Of a stretch of DNA of 64,000 nt, positions 51,932-61,023 are shown one piece after another (the stretch's first letter is position 1; every line of letters begins with the position of its first letter). The notes under the pieces are model-generated. The model ran no database searches, had not been told where the DNA came from, and saw only the letters and a list, made by a program, of their open reading frames with translations. The position numbers were made by a program, and so were the translations under genes. The DNA is from Candidatus Electrothrix aestuarii (GTDB lineage: Bacteria; Desulfobacterota; Desulfobulbia; Desulfobulbales; Desulfobulbaceae): assembly GCA_032595685.2 (NCBI GenBank), contig CP159373.1, positions 3,747,907 to 3,811,906 of the forward strand, written 5' to 3'.

Positions 51932-53455
51932 ATGCTCCAAACAGCCCTGAGTACCCCTGGCGAATTTACTCTTACCTTTGAACTTGTTCCCCGCCAGGGC
52001 TTTGATCGGGAGCATGTTGACCCGCTTCTGGATTTTGCCCGCCAGGCAAAGGCAGACGGCAGAATTAAGGCACTTTCTCTTACCGACAATCCTGGTGGCA
52101 ATCCGGCGCTGGCACCGGTGGCTATCGGTGCTGAGCTCGTCAATATGGGCATTGAGCCCCTTATCCATTTTTCCCTCAAAGACAAAAATCGCAATCAGAT
52201 CGGTAGTCACATCTATCTCTATCAACGCCTGCGCTTGCGTTCGTTGTTGGTGATGGGAGGAGATTTTCCTAATCCTGGCTATTATGGACGGGGCAGGCCT
52301 GTTTATGATCTGGACTCCATTCAACTTCTTCAGCTTTTGAGGGATATGGAAAATGGCCGCTATCCTGACAGGAGCGGCAAATGCAAGAAGCAGTATCCCA
52401 CCCCCAGTATCTTTAAGGGCTGCGTGGTTTCTCCTTTCAAGTCCACTGAAGCAGAACAGGTTTGGCAGTACGCAAAGCTCCTGCATAAAATTCGAGCTGG
52501 TGCAGACTTCGTTGTCACGCAGGTGGGATTTGATATCCGCAAATTTGAGGAGCTTCAGGGCTTCCTTGAAGAGCAAGGAATTAAGATTCCCCTCTTGGCC
52601 AATGTCTTTATTCCCACCTTGCCGCTGGCTCGTGCCTTGGCTGCGGGCAAGATACCGGGTGTGCTGTTGTCCGAGGATCTGGTGCGGAGGATGGAGGCAG
52701 AAGCTGCTGCCGGAGCCAAGCATGCCCGTCTTGATAGGGCCGCATTGATGGTAAGTCGCTTAAAGAAATGTGGCTATAATGGGGTCCATTTAGGCGGCGT
52801 GAATCTCCAGTTTCAGGACATCGCCTATGTTCTGGACCGGGTTGAAGAACTGGACAAAGAGGGTCTGCCAGACAATGCGGACTGTGATTTTCCTGTGCCG
52901 GGTACCTGGTATTATTTCCAGCAACCAGCAGCTGATTCTGGAGATCATCCAGGAGAAAAATTTGAGAAAAAATCTGCCCAACCTCTTGCGCCGGGGAGAG
53001 CCCTTGGCACGATCTGGATGCATAAATTAGGACATGATTTTTTCTTTACAGAGCAATATTTTACGGGTAGGCTCTTTGCCCGTTTTTGTTTGTTTTGTGC
53101 GCAGGGGAGGTGGCGAAGCAATTTCCTTTTTTGGCTTGAGAAGAGTTTTAAATACCTGGTCTATGACTGCCAAATGTGCGGCGAATGTACCTTGCCTTCT
53201 TCTGCTTTTCTTTGTCCGCAATGGCATTGCCCCAAGCGTCTGGTCAATGGCCCCTGCGGAGGCAGTCAGCGTGGGCGATGCGAGGTCCACCCAGAACGTT
53301 CCTGCTTTTGGGTTCGGGTCTATAACCGTCTGGAGAATGATACAACCTTAGCCGATCTGGCAGCCCCTCCCCATTTGCCGCCCAAGGACTGGCAGCGGGA
53401 AAAGACTTCTTCCTGGGTGAATTTCTTTTCTGGACAGGAAAATAAACAGGAGTAA
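51932..53455 (+). CDS. metF: Methylenetetrahydrofolate reductase with Cys-rich C-terminal domain
   Basis: A 507-aa protein: MetF TIM-barrel first (~1-320; E-L-V-P-R-Q-G, L-T-D-N-P-G-G-N, Q-V-G-F-D), then a C-terminal domain with C-Q-M-C-G-E-C, C-P-Q-W-H-C-P-K and N-G-P-C-G-G, as in MTHFR_C/MetV-like zinc or Fe-S subunits. The reductase makes methyl-THF for methionine synthesis or the Wood-Ljungdahl pathway; the Cys-rich domain is the type found in anaerobes with ferredoxin-linked enzymes. Fusion of the two in one chain is notable. Confidence 0.87.
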   Translation: MLQTALSTPGEFTLTFELVPRQGFDREHVDPLLDFARQAKADGRIKALSLTDNPGGNPALAPVAIGAELVNMGIEPLIHFSLKDKNRNQIGSHIYLYQRLRLRSLLVMGGDFPNPGYYGRGRPVYDLDSIQLLQLLRDMENGRYPDRSGKCKKQYPTPSIFKGCVVSPFKSTEAEQVWQYAKLLHKIRAGADFVVTQVGFDIRKFEELQGFLEEQGIKIPLLANVFIPTLPLARALAAGKIPGVLLSEDLVRRMEAEAAAGAKHARLDRAALMVSRLKKCGYNGVHLGGVNLQFQDIAYVLDRVEELDKEGLPDNADCDFPVPGTWYYFQQPAADSGDHPGEKFEKKSAQPLAPGRALGTIWMHKLGHDFFFTEQYFTGRLFARFCLFCAQGRWRSNFLFWLEKSFKYLVYDCQMCGECTLPSSAFLCPQWHCPKRLVNGPCGGSQRGRCEVHPERSCFWVRVYNRLENDTTLADLAAPPHLPPKDWQREKTSSWVNFFSGQENKQE

Positions 53456-53523
53456 CGCTATGTAGCTTCTCTCGGCTCTGCTTCAATAAAAGCTCCATAT
53501 ATTTTATCCACCGCTTGAACCAT

Positions 53524-54840
53524 ATGTTGTTCCTTTATAATTTGCTCATTATTGTCCTCGGGGTATTTCTGTTCCCTGTTTTCCTACTCATTATCTTGAG
53601 CCGGGAGAAATATAGAGGGCGTACGCTGGAGCGCCTGGGGCTGACGGTGGGGAAGATTCGAAGAAAAATTCCTCTGCCTGTTGCTGGAGCAGAGAAAACA
53701 CCCGTTATCTGGCTCCATGCGCTCTCCGTGGGCGAGGTGACCTCGGCTCTGCCTTTTATTAAAGAGTTACGAACAGAGATGCCAGAGGCGTTTATTGTCC
53801 TGACTGTTGCTACCTCCAGTGGCAAGAAGACGGCTGAGAATCTGCTCAGCTCCTACGTGCAAGTCATTCTCTCCAGTCCTTTTGATCTCCGTTTTGCTGT
53901 CCGGCGTTATATTAAGGTCTTCCAACCTGATTGCTTTATCCAGGTAGAGACAGATTTCTGGCCGAACTGGCTTGATCTCTTGCATGAAAAGGGGATTCCC
54001 GCCATGCTGGTTAATGGTCGGATTTCCGAGAAATCATTTGCTACCTATCTCCGCTTCGGGTTCTTTTTCCGTCCCATGTTCTGCGCTTTCAATCTTCTTT
54101 CTATGCAGACAGCTGAGGATCGCCGAAAAATGATTGAGCTCGGTGTTCCTCCTGCCAGGGTTCTGACCTTGGGGAATTTGAAGTACGACATGAAGCAGCC
54201 TGCTTATAAACGGAATAAACGAGAGGGAGATGAAGGAAAGGGTGGACTGAATCTGCTGACAGCGGAAAAAGCACAGTCCCTTATCTGGGTCTGTGGCTCA
54301 ACCCATCCTGGGGAGGAGGAGGTCCTTTTTGCCGCCTTTGCCCAGCTTCTGGCACAGCATACCGAGCAAGCCTTTCTTGTTCTTGCACCACGGGATATCA
54401 AGCGAGGGCAAGAGCTTGTTGAAAAGGCGCGCAGCTTTGGGTTGGCAGCAGGAAGGCGCAGCCGAGAAGAAGAGGGCGAACATGTGCTGATCCTGGACAC
54501 CTTGGGTGAGCTGGCACAATGTTATGGGCAGGCGCATATAGCCTTTGTAGGCGGGAGTTTGGTGCCGCAGGGAGGACATAATCCCATAGAACCGGCTCTG
54601 CACGGGGTTCCGGTCTTGTTCGGACCGCATATGGAAGACTTTTCGGAGATTGCCGATGAACTTATGGCCAGTGGTGGTGGAAAAATGGTTGCCGCGCCAT
54701 CTTTGTATGAAACGCTGGCTATGCTTTGTGGTGATGCGAGGGACCGAGCGCAGATGGGAAAGGCCGCGCAGGATTTAGTGGATCGGCACCGTGGAGGGGT
54801 ACAACGGCATGTTCTGGCCGTCCGGGGGCTGCTGAGCTAA
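53524..54840 (+). CDS. waaA: 3-deoxy-D-manno-octulosonic acid (Kdo) transferase
   Basis: A 438-aa GT-B glycosyltransferase that adds Kdo to lipid A at the cytoplasmic face of the inner membrane. An N-terminal membrane anchor (~5-24) is followed by W-L-H-A-L-S-V-G-E-V, E-T-D-F-W-P-N-W and G-S-L-V-P-Q-G-G-H-N-P-I-E-P-A, all WaaA signatures. The ATG at 53524 is used; an in-frame TTG lies 9 bases upstream. It is a marker of a lipopolysaccharide outer membrane. Confidence 0.95.
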   Translation: MLFLYNLLIIVLGVFLFPVFLLIILSREKYRGRTLERLGLTVGKIRRKIPLPVAGAEKTPVIWLHALSVGEVTSALPFIKELRTEMPEAFIVLTVATSSGKKTAENLLSSYVQVILSSPFDLRFAVRRYIKVFQPDCFIQVETDFWPNWLDLLHEKGIPAMLVNGRISEKSFATYLRFGFFFRPMFCAFNLLSMQTAEDRRKMIELGVPPARVLTLGNLKYDMKQPAYKRNKREGDEGKGGLNLLTAEKAQSLIWVCGSTHPGEEEVLFAAFAQLLAQHTEQAFLVLAPRDIKRGQELVEKARSFGLAAGRRSREEEGEHVLILDTLGELAQCYGQAHIAFVGGSLVPQGGHNPIEPALHGVPVLFGPHMEDFSEIADELMASGGGKMVAAPSLYETLAMLCGDARDRAQMGKAAQDLVDRHRGGVQRHVLAVRGLLS

Positions 54841-54843
54841 GTC

Positions 54844-57474
54844 ATGGCAAGACCAGTGGGTTCAGAAGCTCCTTCCACTCAGTCTCCCTATCTCCAATCC
54901 ATCTTTTTAAACGGCCTGCGCTGGGCTGATCGTCATATTTTTTTCTTCGCTGGCCTCTCTTTCCTTCTCGGTATCCTGAGTGCTCATTCCTCCTCTTTTC
55001 TTTTGCCCAATTCCCTGCTCTTGGGGCTTGCGCTTCTTTTCGCTCTGATCTCCTTTACTTGTTGGATGAAGGGACAAAGGGAGGATTGGTTTTCTCTGCT
55101 CCTCCTTCTCCCCTTCTTTTTCTTACTCGGCGCTCTTGTCTTGCAGCATCAACTCGAACGGTCTCTGGCAAAAGGGCATCTTGCGCGCTTACTCAAAGAA
55201 CAGCAACAGGTCACCTTGCGGGGAACCTTGGACTCGATGTCGGAGGTGAGGGCCGGGCAACAGGAGGGAGAGGAGGTTTATATTTCCCGATTTGAGATAG
55301 AGGTTGAGGAGGTTCTGCTGCATGAGAGCGAGACGAGCTGGCAGTCGGTTTATGGGCGCGTACGTCTGAGCATGCAGGGCAAGAATGACGCCCTGCAACC
55401 AGGTATGGCCCTGATTATTGCAGCGAGAGTCGGACCCGTCACAGCTTTTCAGACCCCAGGTGCCTTTGATTATCAGCAATTCTTAGCGGCCAAAGATATT
55501 TTACTTACCGGTTGGGCTCAGAGTGTTCATGTTCTGCCTGAACAGGAATCGAAAGGCCTTGCAGGCGCAGCAATAAGTATGTTCCATGTGCTCACCTTTT
55601 TGCCTGAACAGGTACGACAGCAGGTGAGTCATTTTCTCCGCGAGAATCTTCCAGGGTCCATCGCTGGTATCTACCAGGCTCTTTTGGTCGGGAGTAGAAC
55701 AGGAGTCTCAAAGGAGATTCAGGAGCAGTTCAAAGCTACAGGGACCATGCATCTGCTCGCCATATCCGGTCTGCATATGAGCCTGCTGGCTTTGATGGTC
55801 GGAACAATCCTTGGCTGGCTCCTGAAACGCTCTGAGCGAGTTTTGCTTCATACCCACGTCCCCACTCTCGCTGCATTGGGCACCTTGCCAATTCTGTTGG
55901 GATATAGCTTTATAGCAGGCATGAATACTCCAGTGCTACGGGCACTGATCATGACCTTGGTGCTTTTTGCTGCCCTTATTCTCCGCAGGCAGCGTTCTTT
56001 GCTTAATATATTGGCTGCGGCAGTTTGGGTTGTTCTTCTTCGTAATCCTTTAACGCTGTTTACCGCCTCGTTTCAGCTCTCCTTCAGTGCTGTTGCCGCC
56101 TTACTTCTCTTTATTCCCAGGATTCTCCCCGCGTTTTTCGAGGAGCCTGTTAAAAGAAAGACAGGAACAGAACAGCGGAGCTGGCTAGCACGGCTATGGC
56201 AGGGATTTCTTCTCCCTGCCTTGTTGGTTTCCCTGGTTGCAAGCCTTGGCACCCTGCCTTTTGCACTGTTTCATTTTCATCGCTTTTCTCTGATAGGGCC
56301 TATCATGAATCTCATGGTTGAGCCCTTGTTGTGTTTCTGGGCTTTACCTTGGGGATTGGCAGCTCTTCCTTGTCTGTTCATAGATCCTGAGATGGCAATT
56401 GTCCTGCTGAAGATCGGTGGTCTGGGGATTGAGGCTGGTCATTATTGCACAGCTCTGGGGGCTGACCTGCCTTGGGCTTCGCTCTGGACCATCACGCCGA
56501 CCGCAGGAGAAATCTTGGTCTACGGAGTGCTGATACTGCTTTGGTGTTTGAGTTTGCGGGTGACAGTATATCGTAGGACCCTGCGTAGCGCGGTTCTTTT
56601 TGGGGTTGGAGCGCTTGTCCTGCATTTTACCTGGGGGCTTTTTGTCTCGGAAAACTATGAGGGGAGTAAGGTGACCTACCTTGATGTCGGGCAGGGGAGT
56701 TCCAACCTGCTTCAGCTGCCAAACGGGGCTCGCGTCCTCATTGACGGGGGAGGAAACAGGATGAGCAGAATCAATATCGGTGAGCGGGTTATTGCCCCCT
56801 ATCTATGGCAGCAGCGGATTTGGCGTCTGGATCAGGCTGTGATTACTCATCCTCATCGTGACCATTTTAATGGCATGGATTTTATCCTGGCTCATTTTCG
56901 ACCCAGGCAGCTTTTTATCAACGGAGATAGCCGCATTGAGGGTAACTATCAGGAAATTATCGATCAGGCTAAGCGCCTGGGCATCGCTGTTGTTGTTCCT
57001 CGTTCTGGGGAAAAACTCCAGGAGGATCATAACGCAGTATTAAGGGTCGTAGGAGGGGGAGGGCAGGGGAAACGGCAGAGCTGGGAATCTGTCAATGATG
57101 CCTCGCTTGTGCTACGATATCAGCACGGGCAAAGATCCTTTCTTTTTCCTGCCGACATAGGTAAGCAGAAGGAAAGGGAGCTGATCAGACAAGGGCCGCT
57201 TCTGGTAGCGGATGTGTTGCTTGCTCCCCATCATGGGAGTAGCACATCAAGCAGTGCAATCTTCCTTGATGCTGTCGATCCATCCTTGATTGTCGTCTCT
57301 GCGGGTAAGTATGGGAAGAAGCACTACCCTTCTCCAGAAAATCTGACTGCCTGGACAGAACGAGGACTTCCGGTACTCATAACCAGAGCGGAGGGGGCTA
57401 TTAGCTGTGAAACAGATGGGGAGGAACTGAGCTGCTTGGATTTCCGAGGGGAGCAGCAATTCCTTCTACCATAG
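54844..57474 (+). CDS. comEC: ComEC/Rec2 DNA-uptake channel
   Basis: An 876-aa protein with an N-terminal membrane region, a soluble OB-like domain (~100-220), the multi-helix Competence domain (~250-560, with H-L-L-A-I-S-G-L-H near 310), and a C-terminal metallo-beta-lactamase domain (T-H-P-H-R-D-H-F-N-G, L-A-P-H-H-G-S). ComEC forms the channel that brings single-stranded DNA across the inner membrane. Three bp after waaA. Complete length suggests capacity for DNA uptake. Confidence 0.93.
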   Translation: MARPVGSEAPSTQSPYLQSIFLNGLRWADRHIFFFAGLSFLLGILSAHSSSFLLPNSLLLGLALLFALISFTCWMKGQREDWFSLLLLLPFFFLLGALVLQHQLERSLAKGHLARLLKEQQQVTLRGTLDSMSEVRAGQQEGEEVYISRFEIEVEEVLLHESETSWQSVYGRVRLSMQGKNDALQPGMALIIAARVGPVTAFQTPGAFDYQQFLAAKDILLTGWAQSVHVLPEQESKGLAGAAISMFHVLTFLPEQVRQQVSHFLRENLPGSIAGIYQALLVGSRTGVSKEIQEQFKATGTMHLLAISGLHMSLLALMVGTILGWLLKRSERVLLHTHVPTLAALGTLPILLGYSFIAGMNTPVLRALIMTLVLFAALILRRQRSLLNILAAAVWVVLLRNPLTLFTASFQLSFSAVAALLLFIPRILPAFFEEPVKRKTGTEQRSWLARLWQGFLLPALLVSLVASLGTLPFALFHFHRFSLIGPIMNLMVEPLLCFWALPWGLAALPCLFIDPEMAIVLLKIGGLGIEAGHYCTALGADLPWASLWTITPTAGEILVYGVLILLWCLSLRVTVYRRTLRSAVLFGVGALVLHFTWGLFVSENYEGSKVTYLDVGQGSSNLLQLPNGARVLIDGGGNRMSRINIGERVIAPYLWQQRIWRLDQAVITHPHRDHFNGMDFILAHFRPRQLFINGDSRIEGNYQEIIDQAKRLGIAVVVPRSGEKLQEDHNAVLRVVGGGGQGKRQSWESVNDASLVLRYQHGQRSFLFPADIGKQKERELIRQGPLLVADVLLAPHHGSSTSSSAIFLDAVDPSLIVVSAGKYGKKHYPSPENLTAWTERGLPVLITRAEGAISCETDGEELSCLDFRGEQQFLLP

Positions 57475-57552
57475 TCTTTCCTGATTTTTTGATGATGCCT
57501 TTTGGTGAGGTGTGCTCATCAAGGGGCGGAGATTTGCAGCGCAAAGTAAAAC

Positions 57553-57578
57553 CGGGTCACGTACAGCGTACGGACCCG
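57553..57578. terminator. Very strong hairpin between convergent genes
   Basis: CGGGTC (57553-57558), A, CGTAC, AGC, GTACG, GACCCG (57573-57578) form an 11-bp stem with one bulge and a 3-base loop. It lies between comEC and a leftward gene, a place for a transcription end, though there is no T run on either side. Confidence 0.55.
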
Positions 57579-57616
57579 ATGGTAAAAGATGTGTTTGGTT
57601 ACAGAAAGCCCTTGAG

Positions 57617-57964
57617 TCAGTTTATACTGCTCAGATCCTTCTTTAAGATTTTTACGGAACGGCCAGCACCAATCAGTTCAATTCCTTTTTTACCGATGAT
57701 ACCGTCCAGGGGTATAGAAACAAAATAAGGAGAGGGGGCCGCGTTGGTCGTCCCCGCATGGCACCCTACAACCTGTATTCTCCAGTAATCTGCGTGTCGA
57801 TCAAGGACAAATGGAACGAGTTTTATCTCCATATCTTTGCATGGCTTTTCTCCTGAAACAACAAGAAAGAGGACATCGTTAACAAAACCATGCACGATGT
57901 CGTTATAGTCAAAATCAACAAGGTCACAAGAGCCTGATACAGGCAGTTGTCTCAAATATTCCAT
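57617..57964 (-). CDS. Hypothetical small protein
   Basis: A 115-aa soluble protein. The start MEYLRQLPV at 57964 has GGAGG seven bases before it; a longer frame to 58120 lacks such a site. It ends in G-R-S-V-K-I-L-K-K-D-L. Contains a C-H-A-G-T-T-N-A-A segment. No family recognised. Confidence 0.6.
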   Translation of the reverse strand: MEYLRQLPVSGSCDLVDFDYNDIVHGFVNDVLFLVVSGEKPCKDMEIKLVPFVLDRHADYWRIQVVGCHAGTTNAAPSPYFVSIPLDGIIGKKGIELIGAGRSVKILKKDLSSIN

Positions 57965-58091
57965 AGCATCCTCCTTTAGCTGCATAAAAAAACAAATCGG
58001 CAACCCCTTGTAATAGCCAGTATTACAAGAACTGCTATAGACTATGTCAACATAAAACGCTCTGTTCGCGGAGAGTATTTTATGAATTACA

Positions 58092-58265
58092 CTATATATC
58101 AAAAAGATAAATATTTTCATCTCCTGTTAAAAAAAATAAAAGAGCTGTAAAAAAAAGTAATAAGCTCATTGCGCTCATAACTAAAGCAAACACCTCCATG
58201 TTGCAATGAAATGACGTTGCACTTTCTCCTCTTGGCTTTATACTTTTCCTTTTTAGGTTCAACAT
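58092..58265 (-). CDS. Small single-helix membrane protein
   Basis: A 57-aa protein starting MLNLKRKS with GGAGG about 10 bases upstream, a basic N-terminus and one strong membrane helix (~26-46), ending in an acidic tail. A longer frame to 58376 has no ribosome-binding site. Function unknown; the size and shape resemble small membrane regulators or toxin peptides. Confidence 0.5.
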   Translation of the reverse strand: MLNLKRKSIKPRGESATSFHCNMEVFALVMSAMSLLLFFTALLFFLTGDENIYLFDI

Positions 58266-58614
58266 AACTAAGCTCCTCCATAGCTTATTTTTATAATGCA
58301 TTAATTGTGCCAAGGTGGCTGAGAGGAAAGAGTATACAAGAAGTTCTGTAAGAGTATCCTTATTTGTAACAACCACATTGTGGTATTATTTTTCGTGCAG
58401 ATATATAGCCAATGATAATTATTGTACATGAATAATGATGAATATGTATAATTAATTTAATTCGACGATCTGAAAAAATACAAATTCTCTTGCATGAGAA
58501 GGGGGAGTGGGGTGCATGGATAGAGTAGCGCCATTGCCTCGTGAAATATGCATCTAACACAGCTGGTTAGTATTGACTTTTTCGAGCGCTCGTGTTCAAA
58601 ATGAAAAGCTTGAG
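58266..58614. other. Divergent intergenic region
   Basis: About 350 AT-rich bases. Near its right end a TTGACT (58573) is followed by the perfect palindrome CGAGCGCTCG (58583-58592), placed where a -35 to -10 spacer would be, so an operator for the following membrane-protein gene is possible; the -10 is weak. No other feature recognised. Confidence 0.4.
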
Positions 58615-59778
58615 ATGTCCTTACTCCTTTCTTTTGCCCTTTCATTTGTGATGGAAAAAATTATTAAATTCATTCTTCTTTACTTTGCCCAGGCAGCCTG
58701 TCTTTGGATTGGCGTGGAGGCCTCCTCCTCTCTCCAGGGGGATGCACTAAAAGTTTTTCTTCAGGGCTATTGGATCTATTTTTATGCTATGCCTTTGCTG
58801 CCTACGATCTTTATTTTTAGGGAATTGCATGATGTCCCTTTATTGACCATCTTGGGTTGCTCTGAGCGACAATGTGTAGAGGCTTATCGTGAAGGAAAAG
58901 CGGCTTGGCAATACAATCAATTTGCGTATTTCATTCATCGACGCTGGATGCTGTACCTGCTTGTCGCATCTATATGTTTTTTTCTCATCCTCCACACAGC
59001 ATTTTTACCAAGACTGGACGCTGTAATCCAAAGTGCCATTATCCTCGCCTTAACCTTTCTATTTTTTGGTTCCAATCTTATCGTTTTTCGTCAGCAAACG
59101 ATTCGATTTCTTGACGCCCAGCACATACTTCATCAACTTGCTCACCGGCTTCGTAACGAGCATTCGCTGCTTTTGAAAAAATTTGCTGGCAAAGAAAAAG
59201 CCTCACCCGAAGATAGCCTTCGGCATTTGAGAGAGGCCCTTGATCTGGCAAGAGAGTACGTGCGTATCATTACCAAAACAAAAAATGTCGATTTGGCCTT
59301 GCGCGTAGCCCTTCCGCATCAGGAAGAGCAGGGGAATGTCATGTACCATCTCCTTGCGCGCACAGATGGTTTGCAGGAGAATTCGTGGCTCAAGGAGTCT
59401 CTCCCGGCCAATGAAGGTATCCCACGTTATCTGATTGAAGCGCGGGATACCTGTAGTGTGCTGGTGTATAGAAACATGAAAGAGGCCATGAAAGAAAAGC
59501 TCTTTCCAGAGGCTGAAGATGAAGCAATTATCAAAGAGGTTGGGTCGTTGGCAATTACTCCTCTCAAGGCTTGGGATGGAAAAAAGAAAAGTATGATTGG
59601 TATGGTGTATCTTGTTTCTCGCGAGAAAAAGGCCTTTCGTGAGGAACATATTGATGCGATCCGTTTTCTTGCTGATATCCTCAGTGATGCCCTTGCTTCT
59701 TCTGTCACGGTAAATCATATGCTTATTATGAAAGGAAATAAAAATGCACGACGCAGACAATTACTCGAAAAATATTGA
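58615..59778 (+). CDS. Membrane protein with C-terminal GAF-like domain
   Basis: A 387-aa protein. Four hydrophobic segments occupy the first ~170 residues; a helical linker follows (~180-240), then a GAF-like region ending V-G-S-L-A-I-T-P-L-K and S-M-I-G-M-V-Y-L-V-S, typical of GAF beta strands. The ATG at 58615 was chosen; a TTG at 58573 and ATG at 58651 are alternatives. No kinase or output domain is present, so it would signal by contact. It overlaps the next small ORF by 35 bp. Confidence 0.6.
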   Translation: MSLLLSFALSFVMEKIIKFILLYFAQAACLWIGVEASSSLQGDALKVFLQGYWIYFYAMPLLPTIFIFRELHDVPLLTILGCSERQCVEAYREGKAAWQYNQFAYFIHRRWMLYLLVASICFFLILHTAFLPRLDAVIQSAIILALTFLFFGSNLIVFRQQTIRFLDAQHILHQLAHRLRNEHSLLLKKFAGKEKASPEDSLRHLREALDLAREYVRIITKTKNVDLALRVALPHQEEQGNVMYHLLARTDGLQENSWLKESLPANEGIPRYLIEARDTCSVLVYRNMKEAMKEKLFPEAEDEAIIKEVGSLAITPLKAWDGKKKSMIGMVYLVSREKKAFREEHIDAIRFLADILSDALASSVTVNHMLIMKGNKNARRRQLLEKY

Positions 59779-59920
59779 GTTGTTTCGAGAGATAATGAAA
59801 AAACGGGAAGATTATATGACCATGCACCTTCCCAGGATTTTTGCCAACAAGGCAGATGATCTTTTAGGCACCTTTTTGTTTCCGCATAGGAAAACAGAGG
59901 GTGATGAGAGTGAAGAGTAA
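59744..59920 (+). CDS. 58-aa acidic/basic mixed small protein
   Basis: Begins M-H-D-A-D-N-Y-S-K-N with AAGGAA 6 bases before the ATG, and ends G-D-E-S-E-E. No membrane segment. The start lies inside the end of the GAF-like gene (different frame), and the stop is 17 bp before the protease-like gene, so it fits a tight operon of four genes ending with the flotillin. Not recognised. Confidence 0.5.
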   Translation: MHDADNYSKNIELFREIMKKREDYMTMHLPRIFANKADDLLGTFLFPHRKTEGDESEE

Positions 59921-59937
59921 GTAGAGTTGCTGGATAA

Positions 59938-61005
59938 TTGAAAAGTAAAAAACAGGAAAAGACAGCCAGGCAGGCTGCGACAGATCCTTTGCCCAAGGAG
60001 TTACCCTGGTCGAATATTGGGCAGTATATTCAATTGCTCGGTCTTCTCCTTTTTTTTGGGGTTGTGGGCTCCTCTTATATGAAAAAGGAGGGCTTGGGGC
60101 CCTATGCATCAGCTCAGACAGTTGATGAGGGAAAACCTCCAGAAATAAATGTGCAATTCCCTCCTGCTACAGGAGAAAAAGGTGCAAGAACTGCTTTAGC
60201 TCTTGCGGAAGCTATTCGTCCGTCCCTCGTTTCCGTCAGGACGCTGTGGGGCAAGGGCACAGGTTTTTTTTTGCAGGGAAATTTTATACTCACCTGCAAG
60301 CGCTACATTGAACCTGATCGGGATCTATTACCAGCCTTGCAGAGAAAAATTGCAAAAAACACGAAGCTCTTAGCTTTTGAGGGGGAAAAGCTTACCAGTT
60401 ATCAAGCCCGCTTGAAAAAAATGAGGAAAGGGGATGAGCGAGACAAGCTGAAACTTTTGATCAGCGAACGAAAAAAATATCTTGCTGATTTCAGGTTCCG
60501 TCAGGAACAGGATGAACAGCGTTTGGTGCAGCAGAAACAAGCGCAGGAACAGCCGGAGATGCATATTATGCTGGCTGATGGTTCTGAACATACCGCTATC
60601 TTAGTACACATGAGTTCTCGCTATGACCTTGCCCTGCTCCGTCTTGCTTCGCTCCAAAAGGATACTATTCTGGCAAGTCCTCCACCATCTACTGCTTTTT
60701 CTGCTGTTTTAAAATTAGGTGAATTGCTTGTTCTTCCCAGCAGTTCTCCTACGGAAAAAATAACGATACATTCTTTTGCAGGGTATCGGCGGATTGGTGT
60801 GCAGAATCAGATGTATCTTCAGCTTAATGCCGTTATTCCACAGGAGAAGAGCGGAGCACCTGTGCTGGATGCAACCGGGTTTGTCCGTGGCGTTGTAATA
60901 AGTGCGGTGGGACAGGAAGAAGGTGCAGGTTTTGCTGTTCCCATTGAAAAGGTGCTTGAGGAATTTGCCGCTGTCCTTCAGGAGAGCACAGAAGGTACTG
61001 AATAA
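59938..61005 (+). CDS. Membrane-anchored trypsin-fold protein lacking the catalytic His
   Basis: A 355-aa protein starting with TTG. A membrane helix (~31-48) is followed by a chymotrypsin-like domain: G-T-G-F-F-L-Q-G-N-F-I-L-T, but the next residues are C-K-R where H-H (catalytic His) should be. A coiled coil (~130-200) is inserted. The Asp is seen in Y-D-L-A-L-L-R-L and the Ser in K-S-G-A-P-V, though the oxyanion G-N is E-K. It is therefore probably inactive as a protease and may bind peptides. It is 18 bp upstream of the flotillin gene. Confidence 0.7.
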   Translation: MKSKKQEKTARQAATDPLPKELPWSNIGQYIQLLGLLLFFGVVGSSYMKKEGLGPYASAQTVDEGKPPEINVQFPPATGEKGARTALALAEAIRPSLVSVRTLWGKGTGFFLQGNFILTCKRYIEPDRDLLPALQRKIAKNTKLLAFEGEKLTSYQARLKKMRKGDERDKLKLLISERKKYLADFRFRQEQDEQRLVQQKQAQEQPEMHIMLADGSEHTAILVHMSSRYDLALLRLASLQKDTILASPPPSTAFSAVLKLGELLVLPSSSPTEKITIHSFAGYRRIGVQNQMYLQLNAVIPQEKSGAPVLDATGFVRGVVISAVGQEEGAGFAVPIEKVLEEFAAVLQESTEGTE

Positions 61006-61023
61006 AAAAACAGGAGGAAAATA

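Noticed and set aside
57489-57728. 79-codon rightward frame after comEC
   Set aside because: Crosses the strong hairpin and overlaps the leftward 115-aa gene; no start signal.
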